A stretch of DNA of 64,000 bases from Thiodiazotropha sp040793985 (lineage in GTDB: Bacteria > Pseudomonadota > Gammaproteobacteria > Chromatiales > Chromatiaceae): positions 268,758-332,757 of the forward strand of contig JBFNJI010000024.1 of assembly GCA_040793985.1 (NCBI GenBank). The letters are read 5' to 3'. Below the pieces are notes generated by a model. That model worked only from the letters and a program-made list of their open reading frames with translations. It made no database searches and had not been told where the DNA came from. A program made the position numbers and the translations under genes. Each line of letters begins with the position of its first letter. Within the stretch, counting starts at the first letter, position 1. This document shows positions 24,283 through 31,952 of this stretch, in pieces.

Positions 24283-25164
24283 TCACGATTTCTTGTGGTC
24301 GGCTATGTCGGCCCAGGAGACATCCCAAGGAGAGTTGAGCCAGCGGCTCGCTGTGGTGGAAAAACTCATATCAGCAGGTTGCTCGTCCTCCACACCGCCG
24401 ATCCCGATCTCTTCTATCACAATATCTTCCTCAACACTGACAAGCCCTTCTGACTCCATGACAAAGCTGAGTCTGCTAAGTGGTGCGCCTCTCTCCAGCA
24501 GTTCGCCATCTCGGTGCAGATTCTGAACAACGCCTTCGAGTACCTGCTTCATGGCGTCGGGATAGCTTGGATTTTCAAGCATCGACCTGACATCCTCCTG
24601 CATCTCGAAAATTTTCTCCTTGGCCTTGGTCCGCTGTTGCTTCTCTTGTGCCTCCAAGCGCTGCAGTTGCTGTTTGAGTACATTGGGTGCGACCGGAATC
24701 GGTGAGCCTGGAGTGGCAACACCACGCTTGCGTAACAATACCCTCAGGGAGACCGCGGTCTGTGCTGTACGCTTGAACTCATCCAGGAGTTCGCATGGAT
24801 TCTCTGCACTCTCTGAACTGGAGAGAGTGATAAACTCGATACTCTCGTCTGAGGCATAGTCGAGTCCCGAGTAGCTGAGGATTCTTTCCAACTGTCCCTT
24901 AACAATCGATTCCAGATTGTTGAAATACTGTTTGATCCTGTTGACTGGAAGGTTACGCAGGCTGTCGCTCAAGGAGCTGTACAGACTCAACGCGTCTTCC
25001 GGCATCTCCTTGGAGTCGACACCGAGCACCAACATGGCATTGAGGCTATCCTGCATATTCTCGATAGCCTTGGTGATCTCGACGATCTGCTGCAGTATCT
25101 GTCGCTTGTTTTCCAATGAGGAGATGTCAGCCTGCATGGCATCGCTGTAAGTCTCAATTGCCAT
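24283..25164 (-). CDS. Coiled-coil hypothetical protein, 293 residues
   Basis: An acidic, mostly helical cytosolic protein. It begins MAIETYSDAMQADISSLENKRQILQQIVEITKAIENMQDSL, a typical coiled coil. A second helical region is rich in charged residues (QQLQRLEAQEKQQRTKAKEKIFEMQEDVRSMLENP). The C-terminal 60 residues are acidic and partly disordered (VEEDIVIEEIGIGGVEDEQPADMSF) and end SWADIADHKKS. There is no signal peptide, membrane segment or catalytic motif I recognise. A GAGGTAA lies about 11 bp before the ATG at 25164. The gene stands alone between maeB and an intergenic gap. Function unknown. Confidence 0.72.
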   Translation of the reverse strand: MAIETYSDAMQADISSLENKRQILQQIVEITKAIENMQDSLNAMLVLGVDSKEMPEDALSLYSSLSDSLRNLPVNRIKQYFNNLESIVKGQLERILSYSGLDYASDESIEFITLSSSESAENPCELLDEFKRTAQTAVSLRVLLRKRGVATPGSPIPVAPNVLKQQLQRLEAQEKQQRTKAKEKIFEMQEDVRSMLENPSYPDAMKQVLEGVVQNLHRDGELLERGAPLSRLSFVMESEGLVSVEEDIVIEEIGIGGVEDEQPADMSFSTTASRWLNSPWDVSWADIADHKKS

Positions 25165-25616
25165 ATCTGTTTATTACCTCGGAGGAAAAATCACTGATTA
25201 CAAGGCGTCTTTATCTCATCTGTCCCGTGGGTATTGAGCGGGCCCTCGCAACATAGTCGAGTTGACAGCTTGCCTATGAGTGAATAGCGGCACGGTCCTG
25301 TATCGCTTGAACAACCAAGGGTTTGTGTTCCCATTTTGTATCATTGCCGATATCAAGCTTCGGAAGAGCTGCCTCAGGCTCAACAGCAGCAGCCAATTTG
25401 AGGTTTCATGGCATTGGAACCCCAATCCCGGGGCAACGGATTTCGTCAATCCTGTAGAGACTGGATCTGATACGGAGCAGCACGGCTGACCGGAATCAAT
25501 AGAGAGGATTACCGGCCACGTCCCCGAACTGTCTGCAAATGGGAAGCGCCATATGCATCAAGCAGACAGAGGGCCTCTCCCCGCTATCTGCTCGCGCCGT
25601 TCCAAACAGGTTTCTC
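25165..25616. other. Intergenic stretch of 452 bp, no gene seen
   Basis: No reading frame in this stretch has both a ribosome site and a natural composition, and no RNA gene or strong palindrome was recognised. It lies downstream of the SGNH lipoprotein gene and upstream of the coiled-coil gene on the minus strand, so it presumably carries the latter's promoter. Confidence 0.45.
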
Positions 25617-26459
25617 TTATTCTATTGCGGAAGGTCTGTTGCGGATTATATCCGCCATCCCCTGGACAAATGTCGACGCCACCTTGATTTGCCCCTGATC
25701 ATTCAAGTGACCACCGTCATTCGTATAGCCTTCGATTAATGAGTAATAGGTCTTGCCGTCCATCTTGAACTCTTCTCGACTGCCGTCGGGATAGGTGGAC
25801 TCACTCTCCGCTATGTCGATAATCGGCGCATTGCTATAGGTTTCTTTAAGAAGACTGTTGAATTCGTTGCGCTTGATATTGTCCAGCTTGTTGGCATGAA
25901 CATCACCAAGCAGCTCTTTTATCTTGATTTTTATGCCGCCACGATTTTGCATAAGCGGCATGGTTGTATGCACGAAGATGATATCTGGATGCCGCTCGAT
26001 GAGATCGTCCATGACCCTGCGGTAGTCGTCAAACACCTTTGCCACATTCGAATCCTTGTTTATATCCACATAACAAAATTTAAGCAGTGCATAGTCGATT
26101 TTATCGTTCAGCTCCTGGTCGATGATACGGCCAAAATCGAGGCATTTTGATTCGGGCTCCCTATTCTTCCCGACCCTTGTATGCAGGAAACATCCGCTTC
26201 CATCAGCTTGATATGACTCGTAATCAGCAATGGTTAAATTTACATCCTCTATATCATTCGAGAGTTTTTCCAACCCATGTATTATATTTTTCCCAACCGA
26301 TTGATGGCCGAAAAAAACCCTTGCACCAGCAAGTGTTTCCAAGTCACTCGCTACATCCATTGGCATTACCTTTACCCCCTCTTGACTGCTTGATTGGCAA
26401 CCAGCGATATATGGTACAAAAAATAGAAGCAAAACCAGACTGATTACATTTTTCATCAT
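25617..26459 (-). CDS. SGNH/GDSL-like lipoprotein
   Basis: A 280-residue protein with a lipoprotein signal (MMKNVISLVLLLFFVPYIAGC; lipobox I-A-G-C), so it should be lipid-anchored in the envelope. Residues about 48-60 (VFFGHQSVGKNIIHGL) place a serine where GDSL-type hydrolases carry GDS. The late segment GYTNDGGHLNDQGQIK gives a D-x-x-H pair like the catalytic Asp-His of SGNH enzymes. The middle (DYALLKFCYVDINKDSN, IIFVHTTMPL) fits the block order of that fold. An esterase or polysaccharide deacetylase activity is inferred only from the fold. It follows aroG by 23 bp on the same strand. Confidence 0.72.
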   Translation of the reverse strand: MMKNVISLVLLLFFVPYIAGCQSSSQEGVKVMPMDVASDLETLAGARVFFGHQSVGKNIIHGLEKLSNDIEDVNLTIADYESYQADGSGCFLHTRVGKNREPESKCLDFGRIIDQELNDKIDYALLKFCYVDINKDSNVAKVFDDYRRVMDDLIERHPDIIFVHTTMPLMQNRGGIKIKIKELLGDVHANKLDNIKRNEFNSLLKETYSNAPIIDIAESESTYPDGSREEFKMDGKTYYSLIEGYTNDGGHLNDQGQIKVASTFVQGMADIIRNRPSAIE

Positions 26460-26482
26460 TGAAATCTCTCTCCGCTAAATAG

Positions 26483-27583
26483 TCATTCACGACCTAAGAC
26501 CGTTCCTGTTCGCCTTAGTTCTTCGCAACCGTTGAGCAATTGCGCCTCCGTTGTACGCCAATCAATGCATGCGTCTGTGACCGATACACCGTAGGCTAGG
26601 TCACCGTCGATATCCTGCCTGCCGGCATTGATATTGCTCTCCAACATCGCTCCAAGCACATAAGACGGCTCGCGGGCGCTTCTTGCACTTTTGATCTGGT
26701 CCACGAGGTTACACCAAACAGAGACCTGGCGAGAGTAATTATTACCACTATTGGCGTGTGAACAATCAACCATCAATCTGGGATTAAGTTTTTTTGACAA
26801 CAGCATTTGCGCCGCCTTTAGCACCTCCTGTTGATCATAGTTGGTACCGCGGCTGCCACCCCGCAGAATCAGGTGGGTATCACTGTTGCCCGAAGTCTCT
26901 ACGATGGATGTCTCTCCGAGTTCGTTGATCCCGAGAAATGTGTGCGAGCTGGCTGCTGCCAGCATGGCATCAACAGCCACCTTGGTATTGCCATCCGTGG
27001 AGTTTTTGAATCCCACCGGCGCCGATAGACCGGATGCCATTTGGCGGTGGGTCTGGCTCTCAGTGGTACGCGCGCCTATGGCCACCCAGCCGAGCAGATC
27101 ACCGATATATTGCGGCGTAAACGGCTCCAGAATTTCAGTAGCTGTAGGCAAGCCCAAACCATTGATGTCAAGCAGCAGTTGTCTTGCCAAGCGCAATCCC
27201 CTGCCCATATCGAAGGAACCGTTCATCTCCGGATCATTGATCAGGCCCTTCCAGCCGATTGTGGTTCGAGGCTTTTCGAAGTAGACCCGCATCACGACAT
27301 AGAGCTGGTCGCTTACAGCGTCCGCCAAGGGTTTGAGCCTACGCGCATAATCCATTGCCGCTACCGGATCATGGATAGAGCAGGGCCCGACTATGACCAA
27401 TGGACGGGTGTCGCTGCCACTGATAATTCCATGGATGGTCTCTCGTACCTTAAGCACATGTTCATAGATAGCGTCACTCACAGGCATTTCATGCAGCAGG
27501 TCCAGTGGGCGGATCAATCTGTGAGTTGAAGATACCCGGGTGTTTGAAACCCGGCTGTCAGGCATCGGTTGTTTACCCGTCAT
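26483..27583 (-). CDS. aroG: 3-deoxy-7-phosphoheptulonate synthase (DAHP synthase, class I)
   Basis: A 366-residue type I-alpha DAHP synthase that condenses phosphoenolpyruvate and erythrose 4-phosphate, the first step of aromatic amino-acid synthesis. Signatures include LVIVGPCSIHDP, MRVYFEKPRTTIGWKGLINDP, GLPTATEILEPFTPQYIGDLLGWVAIGARTTESQTHR, GFKNSTDGN and DCSHANSGNNY (metal site). The class is usually feedback-regulated by one aromatic amino acid, but which one cannot be told here. The N-terminal 20 residues are longer than in E. coli AroG. Confidence 0.96.
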   Translation of the reverse strand: MTGKQPMPDSRVSNTRVSSTHRLIRPLDLLHEMPVSDAIYEHVLKVRETIHGIISGSDTRPLVIVGPCSIHDPVAAMDYARRLKPLADAVSDQLYVVMRVYFEKPRTTIGWKGLINDPEMNGSFDMGRGLRLARQLLLDINGLGLPTATEILEPFTPQYIGDLLGWVAIGARTTESQTHRQMASGLSAPVGFKNSTDGNTKVAVDAMLAAASSHTFLGINELGETSIVETSGNSDTHLILRGGSRGTNYDQQEVLKAAQMLLSKKLNPRLMVDCSHANSGNNYSRQVSVWCNLVDQIKSARSAREPSYVLGAMLESNINAGRQDIDGDLAYGVSVTDACIDWRTTEAQLLNGCEELRRTGTVLGRE

Positions 27584-27740
27584 TACAAATCCCCTGCAAA
27601 AAAGCTCTCCCTAACAAAGACTATAGACCGCCGATAGAGAATCAGGTTGTGTGGATTGACGGCGCTGGAATTAAGCCTGTGATGGCTCAGATCATGGCCG
27701 GCAGGCAGCAAAGGATAAAACACTTTCAGTTACAAAAGTA

Positions 27741-28208
27741 TTATTTTGCGATTGCGATAAACCTGGCATTCAACAGTCTTCCCAGGTCGTCGGCTGCCAA
27801 CTCGATCTCCAGCCCACGCCGTCCGGCACTGACGAAGAGTGTCGGAAAATCGACCGCGGAACGATCGATCAGTGTCATCAATCGCTTCTTCTGTCCCAAG
27901 GGACTGACACCACCGACGACATAACCGGTGCAGCTCTCCACTTGCCTCGCCTCTGCCATGACCGCTTTCTTCACATTCGCCGCCTTCGCGAAGGCCTTAA
28001 GGTCAAGCTGCTTCGAAACCGGAACCACGGCAACAGCCAGCTCCCGGCCCTCCAGAGTGACCACCAGGGTCTTGAATACGCGTTGCGGGGGAATCCCGAG
28101 TTTTTCCGCCGCCTCCAATCCATAAGAGGGGTGTTTCGCGTCGTGTCGATAGCTGTGGGTCTGGAACTCGATCCCCGCCTTTTTCGCGACACTGATTGCC
28201 GGAGTCAT
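27741..28208 (-). CDS. ybaK: Cys-tRNA(Pro)/Cys-tRNA(Cys) deacylase YbaK
   Basis: A 155-residue YbaK/EbsC editing protein that hydrolyses mischarged Cys-tRNA(Pro). Family features include FQTHSYRHDAKHPSYGLEAAEKLGIPPQRVFKTLVV, VVPVSKQLDLKAFAKAANVKKAVMAEA and the active-site loop GYVVGGVSPLGQKKRLMTLID, then SAGRRGLEIELAADDL. It overlaps the next upstream gene on the strand by 4 bp, so it is probably co-transcribed with the PqiA-like gene. Confidence 0.96.
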   Translation of the reverse strand: MTPAISVAKKAGIEFQTHSYRHDAKHPSYGLEAAEKLGIPPQRVFKTLVVTLEGRELAVAVVPVSKQLDLKAFAKAANVKKAVMAEARQVESCTGYVVGGVSPLGQKKRLMTLIDRSAVDFPTLFVSAGRRGLEIELAADDLGRLLNARFIAIAK

Positions 28209-28702
28209 TGAGTTTGCCGCAAACCCGCGACACGATGTGTGATGAACATGATCAGCAATACCGCCGCAGCAAACAGATAGAGCCCGATGTGGATTTCTAT
28301 CTCTGCTATTACGTCAAGTTTTACCGCAACGACCATTACCGCGACCACCATGACATCCAACATTCCCCAACGCCCATAGTCGTGCATCAACTTCAACAAC
28401 CGGGTATAGCGTGTCGAATTGAGCCCGTGCAGCTGCAGCAACAGAAACAGCAACACTATTTTCACAATCGGCAGTATCACGCTGAACAACCCCACAATGA
28501 TAAAGAGAAACCAGTGATCCCTCTGGAACAGCTCCATGATCCCGGAAATGACGGAAAACGAACTGGCGATAAAGAGGAACTTGGTGAGCGTCAGCATCGG
28601 CAGATAGAGACCTGCCAGCAACAGGCAGCTGGCGAGCAGCAATAGCAAGCGCAACCATCTGGCCGACTGTGGTGAAACCAGCAAGGGTGAAGTCTGATTC
28701 AT
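28205..28702 (-). CDS. Paraquat-inducible protein A-like membrane protein
   Basis: A 165-residue protein with four predicted membrane helices (LLLLLASCLLLAGLYLPMLTL, FIIVGLFSVILPIVKIVLLFLLLQ, MLDVMVVAVMVVAVKLDVI, IGLYLFAAAVLLIMFI). The sequence pattern LYLPMLTLTKFLFI ... ISGIMELFQRDHWFLFIIVGLFSVILPIVK ... GRWGMLDVMVVAVMVV is that of a single PqiA unit, half the length of PqiA itself. PqiA partners with the MCE protein PqiB in envelope lipid transport, but no MCE gene is nearby. The ATG at 28702 is shared with the stop of the upstream DUF3465 gene. A longer in-frame reading through that gene was rejected. Confidence 0.85.
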   Translation of the reverse strand: MNQTSPLLVSPQSARWLRLLLLLASCLLLAGLYLPMLTLTKFLFIASSFSVISGIMELFQRDHWFLFIIVGLFSVILPIVKIVLLFLLLQLHGLNSTRYTRLLKLMHDYGRWGMLDVMVVAVMVVAVKLDVIAEIEIHIGLYLFAAAVLLIMFITHRVAGLRQTQ

Positions 28703-29151
28703 CAGCGGTACTTCTTGCCCCGATGTTTGATCCAGCCGCCCGGTCGCCTGCCCTGGGGATCGTGATGGGTCCAGTGCACCACCCCACCCCGCTCGTTCCA
28801 TTCATAGACACCGGAAAACTCGATACTGTCACCGCTATCGAGGGCATTCAGTCGCGGCGCAAGGTCGATGTTATGGGCGACCATCAGCGTATGTCCGCTG
28901 CTGAGGCGGATGATAAAGCGCTGATGACGACTCCCCTCCAGGTCATCCGAAAGCAGTCTGATGACCTCTCCCTCACCGGTCACCGGCAGGTCATTGGCCC
29001 GTTGCCGGAACGCCTTGGAAATCAGATCCTCAACCGCGTGTTGACGCGGGCTCGCGGGAACCGCGGACGGTCCCTGGTCACGCTGTTGCAGACCGTAGTA
29101 TCCGGCGAGCAGCACAAGAAGAACAGCAATGGCCTTGTTTGGCAGTGACAA
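28702..29151 (-). CDS. DUF3465 domain protein, exported or membrane-anchored
   Basis: A 149-residue protein with an N-terminal hydrophobic helix (KAIAVLLVLLAGYYGLQ) that is either an uncleaved anchor or a signal. A small beta domain of the DUF3465 type follows: GEGEVIRLLSDDLEGSRHQRFIIRLSSGHTLMVAHNIDLAPRLNALDSGDSIEFSGVYEWNERGGVVHWTHHDPQGR. The family has an OB-like barrel and no known function. The gene overlaps the PqiA-like gene at ATGA and lies 17 bp after hspQ on the same strand. Confidence 0.88.
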   Translation of the reverse strand: MSLPNKAIAVLLVLLAGYYGLQQRDQGPSAVPASPRQHAVEDLISKAFRQRANDLPVTGEGEVIRLLSDDLEGSRHQRFIIRLSSGHTLMVAHNIDLAPRLNALDSGDSIEFSGVYEWNERGGVVHWTHHDPQGRRPGGWIKHRGKKYR

Positions 29152-29168
29152 ACCGCTAATCTCCGGAT

Positions 29169-29498
29169 TCAGTTGACCCGCTTGCCAGCGACATACCTGC
29201 CACCGATGAAGTCGTCAAAGAACTCCTTCAGCAACGGGTGATCAACCGGTTCTGTGCTGGTATCGAGGGTCAGATTGCGTTCTGCCACATAGGTCTCACT
29301 ATCGGAGCTGTGGACCAGGACCCGGTACCAGGGCTGATCTTTGGGTGGTCGGGAGCGGGCAACCTGATCGTACCACTCGTCACTGAGCATAAATCTAGCG
29401 TCCACATCCACAATCACACCGCGATATTCGAACAGTCGATGATAGATGAGTTCGCCAACGCTGAACTTCGCTTTGGTGGTCTCGATTTCTGTGGACAT
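29169..29498 (-). CDS. hspQ: Heat shock protein HspQ
   Basis: A 109-residue protein of the YccV/HspQ family (hemimethylated-DNA-binding fold). The family-typical core is AKFSVGELIYHRLFEYRGVIVDVDARFMLSDEWYDQVARSRPPKDQPWYRVLVHSSDSETYVAERNL. In enterobacteria HspQ is a heat-inducible modulator of Lon protease and of DnaA stability. The gene heads the minus-strand series hspQ-DUF3465-PqiA-like-ybaK. No sigma-32 box was identified upstream by eye. Confidence 0.95.
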   Translation of the reverse strand: MSTEIETTKAKFSVGELIYHRLFEYRGVIVDVDARFMLSDEWYDQVARSRPPKDQPWYRVLVHSSDSETYVAERNLTLDTSTEPVDHPLLKEFFDDFIGGRYVAGKRVN

Positions 29499-29700
29499 CG
29501 GGTGTACTCCGGATGGCGTGGTAAACCTACTCTAGCATAACCGCCAAGCAAACCGACTGGCGACGAGTGCCATGCCTGACAGGGTTGGAATGTATTTCCG
29601 CATAATTCCATGTTGATCACAGGGATGACTATATTCCGGCTATGCTGGCCCTGCGCCTCCTGTTATCATCGCGCACGTCTGAAGATACGGGATCAATATT

Positions 29701-30408
29701 ATGGTATTGGCTGATTACTTCACCGCAAAGGGTAACCAGGTTCAGTTTAGCCGTGACCAAGCCAGTCGCTTTGCCAAAGAAATTGCAAAGGATTTCAATC
29801 CAATACACAACGCGGATGCAAAAATGTTTTGCGTCCCGGGCGACCTGCTGTTTTCCGTTGCCCTCGATCACCTGGGACTGAGTCAACGTATGCGCTTCAA
29901 CTTCTCCAGCATGGTGACCGACAACGCGGTTATCCTGCCTCAGAGTGGAGCCCCGCTGATCGAAATAACCGATGAGACGGGGAAACAGTATCTCTCCATC
30001 GACCGGGAGGGTGAGATCACCCGTGAGCCCCAGTTGATCGATCGCCTCACTAACCGCTACGTCGCCTTCTCGGGCAGGGCGTTCCCGCACATTCTGGTAC
30101 CACTGATGGCGGAGCAGGGGGTGATGATCAATCCTGCACGACCCCTGGTCATCTATCAGAGCATGGAGATCAATCTGCGGCATCTCGCCTTCAGGGATCC
30201 CGAACTGGAATCCACGGCTTCACGCCTGGATGTACAGGGAAAAAAGGGATTGGTGCGCCTTGATTTCCGCATTATTGAAGCGGGTGCAGAGATTGGGCAG
30301 GGTGCTAAATACATGGCCCTGCGTGGACTGCAGCCCTATCAGGACGATGCCATGCAGGCGATTGTCGATACCTACAACGACAACAAGCGGGCCTACATAA
30401 CCGCCTGA
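29701..30408 (+). CDS. DUF3581 family protein
   Basis: A 235-residue cytosolic protein matching the DUF3581 family of gammaproteobacteria: YFTAKGNQVQFSRDQASRFAKEIAKDFNPIHNADAKMFCVPGDLLFSVALDHLGLSQRM. The NPIHNADAK.FCVPGDLL core resembles a hotdog-fold hydratase motif, suggesting an acyl-CoA or acyl-carrier substrate, but the function is unknown. The ATG at 29701 follows a region without a strong ribosome site (GGGATCAATATT). The gene is convergent with ffs. Confidence 0.9.
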   Translation: MVLADYFTAKGNQVQFSRDQASRFAKEIAKDFNPIHNADAKMFCVPGDLLFSVALDHLGLSQRMRFNFSSMVTDNAVILPQSGAPLIEITDETGKQYLSIDREGEITREPQLIDRLTNRYVAFSGRAFPHILVPLMAEQGVMINPARPLVIYQSMEINLRHLAFRDPELESTASRLDVQGKKGLVRLDFRIIEAGAEIGQGAKYMALRGLQPYQDDAMQAIVDTYNDNKRAYITA

Positions 30409-30444
30409 AAAACCACCGAATCACTACCGATATCGTCAATAATT

Positions 30445-30560
30445 GGGCGGCGGGAAGTACCAGCCACACCCCGGCACACGATGCCACTGCTGCCGCTGCT
30501 CCCTTCCGGGCCTGACGGGGTTCACAGCTTCTCGTTGCGGGGGGACCGATACCTACCGCC
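30445..30560 (-). ncRNA. ffs: 4.5S RNA (bacterial small SRP RNA)
   Basis: Read on the minus strand, the conserved SRP domain IV apical loop is present as GTCAGGCCCGGAAGGGAGCAGC (split here as GTCAGGCCCGG and AAGGGAGCAGC), the binding site for Ffh. Flanking it are CCCCGCAACG and CGTGTGCCGGGGTGTGGCTGG, which align with E. coli 4.5S RNA. The 5' GGCGGTAGG and 3' CCCGCCGCCC segments can pair as the closing stem. The total is about 116 nt, matching the 114 nt of E. coli. It forms the signal recognition particle with Ffh. Ends are estimated from the closing stem. Confidence 0.93.
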
Positions 30561-30573
30561 ATAAGAGCTGGGG

Positions 30574-30579
30574 ATTATA
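30574..30579 (-). promoter_or_regulatory. -10 box of the ffs promoter
   Basis: On the minus strand a perfect TATAAT lies 13 bp before the estimated mature 5' end of 4.5S RNA. This fits a short 5' leader removed by RNase P, as in E. coli. No strong -35 hexamer was seen at 17 bp. Confidence 0.6.
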
Positions 30580-30619
30580 CCGATTATTCCATGCCAAAAA
30601 AGCTTGAATCTTGCCTGCG

Positions 30620-31261
30620 TTAGAGGATTTCGCAATCCGTTACACTTCCCTGGACAAGCGCTTTCACTTCTGACCAGACGTTATCCAGCATGATCGGCTG
30701 AGCCTCATCATTGGGGTGGATGCCATCACTCTGCATCAGCCGTACATCCAGGGCAACGTCTTGAAGAAAGAAGGGTACCAGGGGAACCGATTCGGCCTTC
30801 GCGACATCATAATAGACTTGATGGAAGGCGTTGACGAAGTCCGCACCATAGTTTGACGGGAGACGCATACCCAGCAGCAGTACCGAAGCCTCGGCCTCTT
30901 TGGCCAGCCTCACCATCTGTTGCAGATTGTCCCGGATGGTCGCGATACCGATACCACGCAAGCCGTCATTTCCGCCAAGTTCGATGATCACAATCTTCGG
31001 TTGATGCATCGCAAGCAGGGCCGGGAGTCGGCTGACACCGCCCATGCTGGTATCGCCGGTGACACTGGCATTGATCACGGTGAACGGGCCACAATGGCGC
31101 TGCAGGCGTTGTGCCAGGAGGGTCACCCAGCGCCGATCGTTGGCGACGCCATAGCCGGCGCTCAGGCTGTCGCCGACGACCAGCAGACCGGGCTGAGCCG
31201 CGCTGAGTGGCGGCGGTCCAGAGAGAATAAAGAGAAACAACAGCAGTAGGATCTTTTTCAT
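30620..31261 (-). CDS. tesA: Periplasmic arylesterase / lysophospholipase (TesA-like)
   Basis: A 213-residue SGNH hydrolase with a signal peptide (MKKILLLLFLFILSGPPPLSAAQ). Block I is VVGDSLSAGYGV (nucleophile Ser). Block III is ELGGNDGLRG, and block V is DGIHPNDEAQ with the catalytic Asp-His. This is the TesA / thioesterase I / lysophospholipase L1 type found in the periplasm. Start 31261 shares a CATG with the divergent ybbA start, so the two coding regions overlap by two bases. The same divergent tesA/ybbA arrangement occurs in E. coli. Confidence 0.95.
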   Translation of the reverse strand: MKKILLLLFLFILSGPPPLSAAQPGLLVVGDSLSAGYGVANDRRWVTLLAQRLQRHCGPFTVINASVTGDTSMGGVSRLPALLAMHQPKIVIIELGGNDGLRGIGIATIRDNLQQMVRLAKEAEASVLLLGMRLPSNYGADFVNAFHQVYYDVAKAESVPLVPFFLQDVALDVRLMQSDGIHPNDEAQPIMLDNVWSEVKALVQGSVTDCEIL

Positions 31262-31952
31262 GTTGCACACATCATCCAATCAACATCCTGTGACCGCAAG
31301 CGGTCTGGTGAAGTTCGTCGAGACCGCAACGGGCAGGATCGACATCCTGCAACGGATCGACTTGGAGGTGTCCCCGGGAGAGGCGGTAGCGATTCTCGGC
31401 GCCTCGGGTTCGGGCAAATCGACCCTGCTCGGGCTGCTAGCCGGCCTGGACCAGGCCTCTTCCGGCGAGGTCAGGCTCTTCGGCACCTCTCTCAACGATC
31501 TGGATGAGGACGGTCGCGCCGCGCTGCGTGCCGGCAAGGTTGGATTTGTCTTCCAATCCTTTCAACTGCTCAGCGGCATGACCGCGTTGGAAAATGTCAT
31601 GCTGCCCCTCGAACTGGCAGCAATCAGCAAACCCGAGGCGGTGGCTAAGACCGCACTCTCGGCGGCCGGCCTGGCACAGCGACTCCACCACTACCCCTCC
31701 CAGCTTTCGGGGGGTGAGCAGCAGCGGGTGGCCCTGGCCCGTGCATTCGCACCTGACCCCAAGGTGCTGTTCGCCGATGAACCCACCGCCAACCTCGATG
31801 CCCATACCGGAGAGCGGGTGGCCGAACTGCTGTTCAGACTGCAGGAGCAGAGCAATACGGTATTGATCCTGGTCACCCATGACGAGATGCTTGCCCGGCG
31901 CTGCGACCGCCGGCTCTATCTGCGCGACGGCGTTTTGGAGAGCGGGGTTTGA
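31260..31952 (+). CDS. ybbA: ABC transporter ATP-binding protein (YbbA-like)
   Basis: A 230-residue ATPase of the LolD/MacB subgroup. Walker A is GASGSGKST, the Q-loop FVFQSFQLL, the signature LSGGEQQRVALARA, Walker B VLFADEPTANLD and the H-loop LVTHDE. It pairs with the large permease encoded immediately downstream (stop and start overlap by 4 bp). YbbA-YbbP has been implicated in envelope lipid or hydrophobic-compound handling, but its substrate is not settled. The ATG at 31260 shares bases with the tesA start. Confidence 0.95.
   Translation: MLHTSSNQHPVTASGLVKFVETATGRIDILQRIDLEVSPGEAVAILGASGSGKSTLLGLLAGLDQASSGEVRLFGTSLNDLDEDGRAALRAGKVGFVFQSFQLLSGMTALENVMLPLELAAISKPEAVAKTALSAAGLAQRLHHYPSQLSGGEQQRVALARAFAPDPKVLFADEPTANLDAHTGERVAELLFRLQEQSNTVLILVTHDEMLARRCDRRLYLRDGVLESGV

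Noticed and set aside
25280..25489. 69-codon frame in the gap before the coiled-coil gene
   Set aside because: No ribosome site or hydrophobic/helical pattern; probably chance.
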